Source: Desulfotignum sp.
GTDB lineage: Bacteria > Desulfobacterota > Desulfobacteria > Desulfobacterales > Desulfobacteraceae
DNA length: 51,642 bases
Direction: 5' to 3'
Assembly: GCA_011389575.1 (NCBI GenBank)
Contig: JAABUB010000015.1
Span: forward strand, 1-51,642
Every line of letters begins with the position of its first letter. Position 1 is the first letter of the stretch. Shown here piece after piece: positions 51,625 through 51,642 of this stretch. A model generated the notes under the pieces. That model worked only from the letters and a program-made list of their open reading frames with translations, ran no database searches and was not told the DNA's origin. Both the position numbers and the translations under genes were made by a program.

Positions 51625-51642
51625 GACATGGCTGCCTGGACC

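Overview
The window reads as chromosome of a Gram-negative anaerobe of the Desulfobacterota, most likely a marine sulfate reducer of the Desulfobacteraceae type (Desulfotignum, Desulfobacula, Desulfobacter or similar). This is inferred from a heterodisulfide-reductase/MvhD/FrhB-like redox operon, a c-type heme sensor kinase, a tungstate transporter, molybdenum-cofactor genes and a Liv-type transporter joined to an acyl-CoA ligase. No marker for sulfate reduction itself lies here. Genes are dense, with many 4-bp ATGA overlaps. I saw no tRNA, rRNA, CRISPR array, insertion sequence or phage gene.

Left part (1-12.8 kb): era (cut by the edge), engB, an aminotransferase, hisG and hisI run leftward. 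A class A penicillin-binding protein runs rightward. A leftward set follows: dksA, a PHP-domain/RNase III fusion and an Elp3-like radical SAM gene. Next is the leftward sirC-ccsA-hemA tetrapyrrole operon, with a divergent amidohydrolase.

Middle (12.9-37.4 kb): a PhoU-PhoB-PhoR set; an Hpt / receiver-PP2C / RsbW-like signalling set; tupBC without an adjacent tupA; mltA, rmuC, moaC, moaE and mobA; pyrR with moaB and an unknown gene; ychF, yhbY, a metal-binding HMA protein and an HD-GYP protein; and a livM-livH-livK-livG-livF-fadD operon.

Right part (37.4-51.6 kb): a DAHP synthase gene preceded by a clear aromatic-amino-acid attenuator, whose leader peptide has eight aromatic codons in a row; an alpha/beta hydrolase; a B12-binding-type radical SAM protein; and a leftward operon of about 10 kb: mvhD, frhB/fdhB-like, hdrA, hdrC, hdrB, heme-c sensor kinase, receiver-kinase. 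The HdrA is a 1190-residue double HdrA with a complete CheY-like receiver domain inside its first half. Together with the two kinase genes this looks like a redox enzyme directly controlled by a two-component phosphorelay, and it is my best candidate for an undescribed system.

Repeats: at least five copies of a palindromic element lie in gene-upstream regions. Their long hairpin arms differ between copies but stay perfectly or almost perfectly paired within each copy, around a conserved core. Two palindromes of a GGGGTCAGGC type, one isolated 14-bp palindrome and two 7-bp-period tandem repeats are also present.
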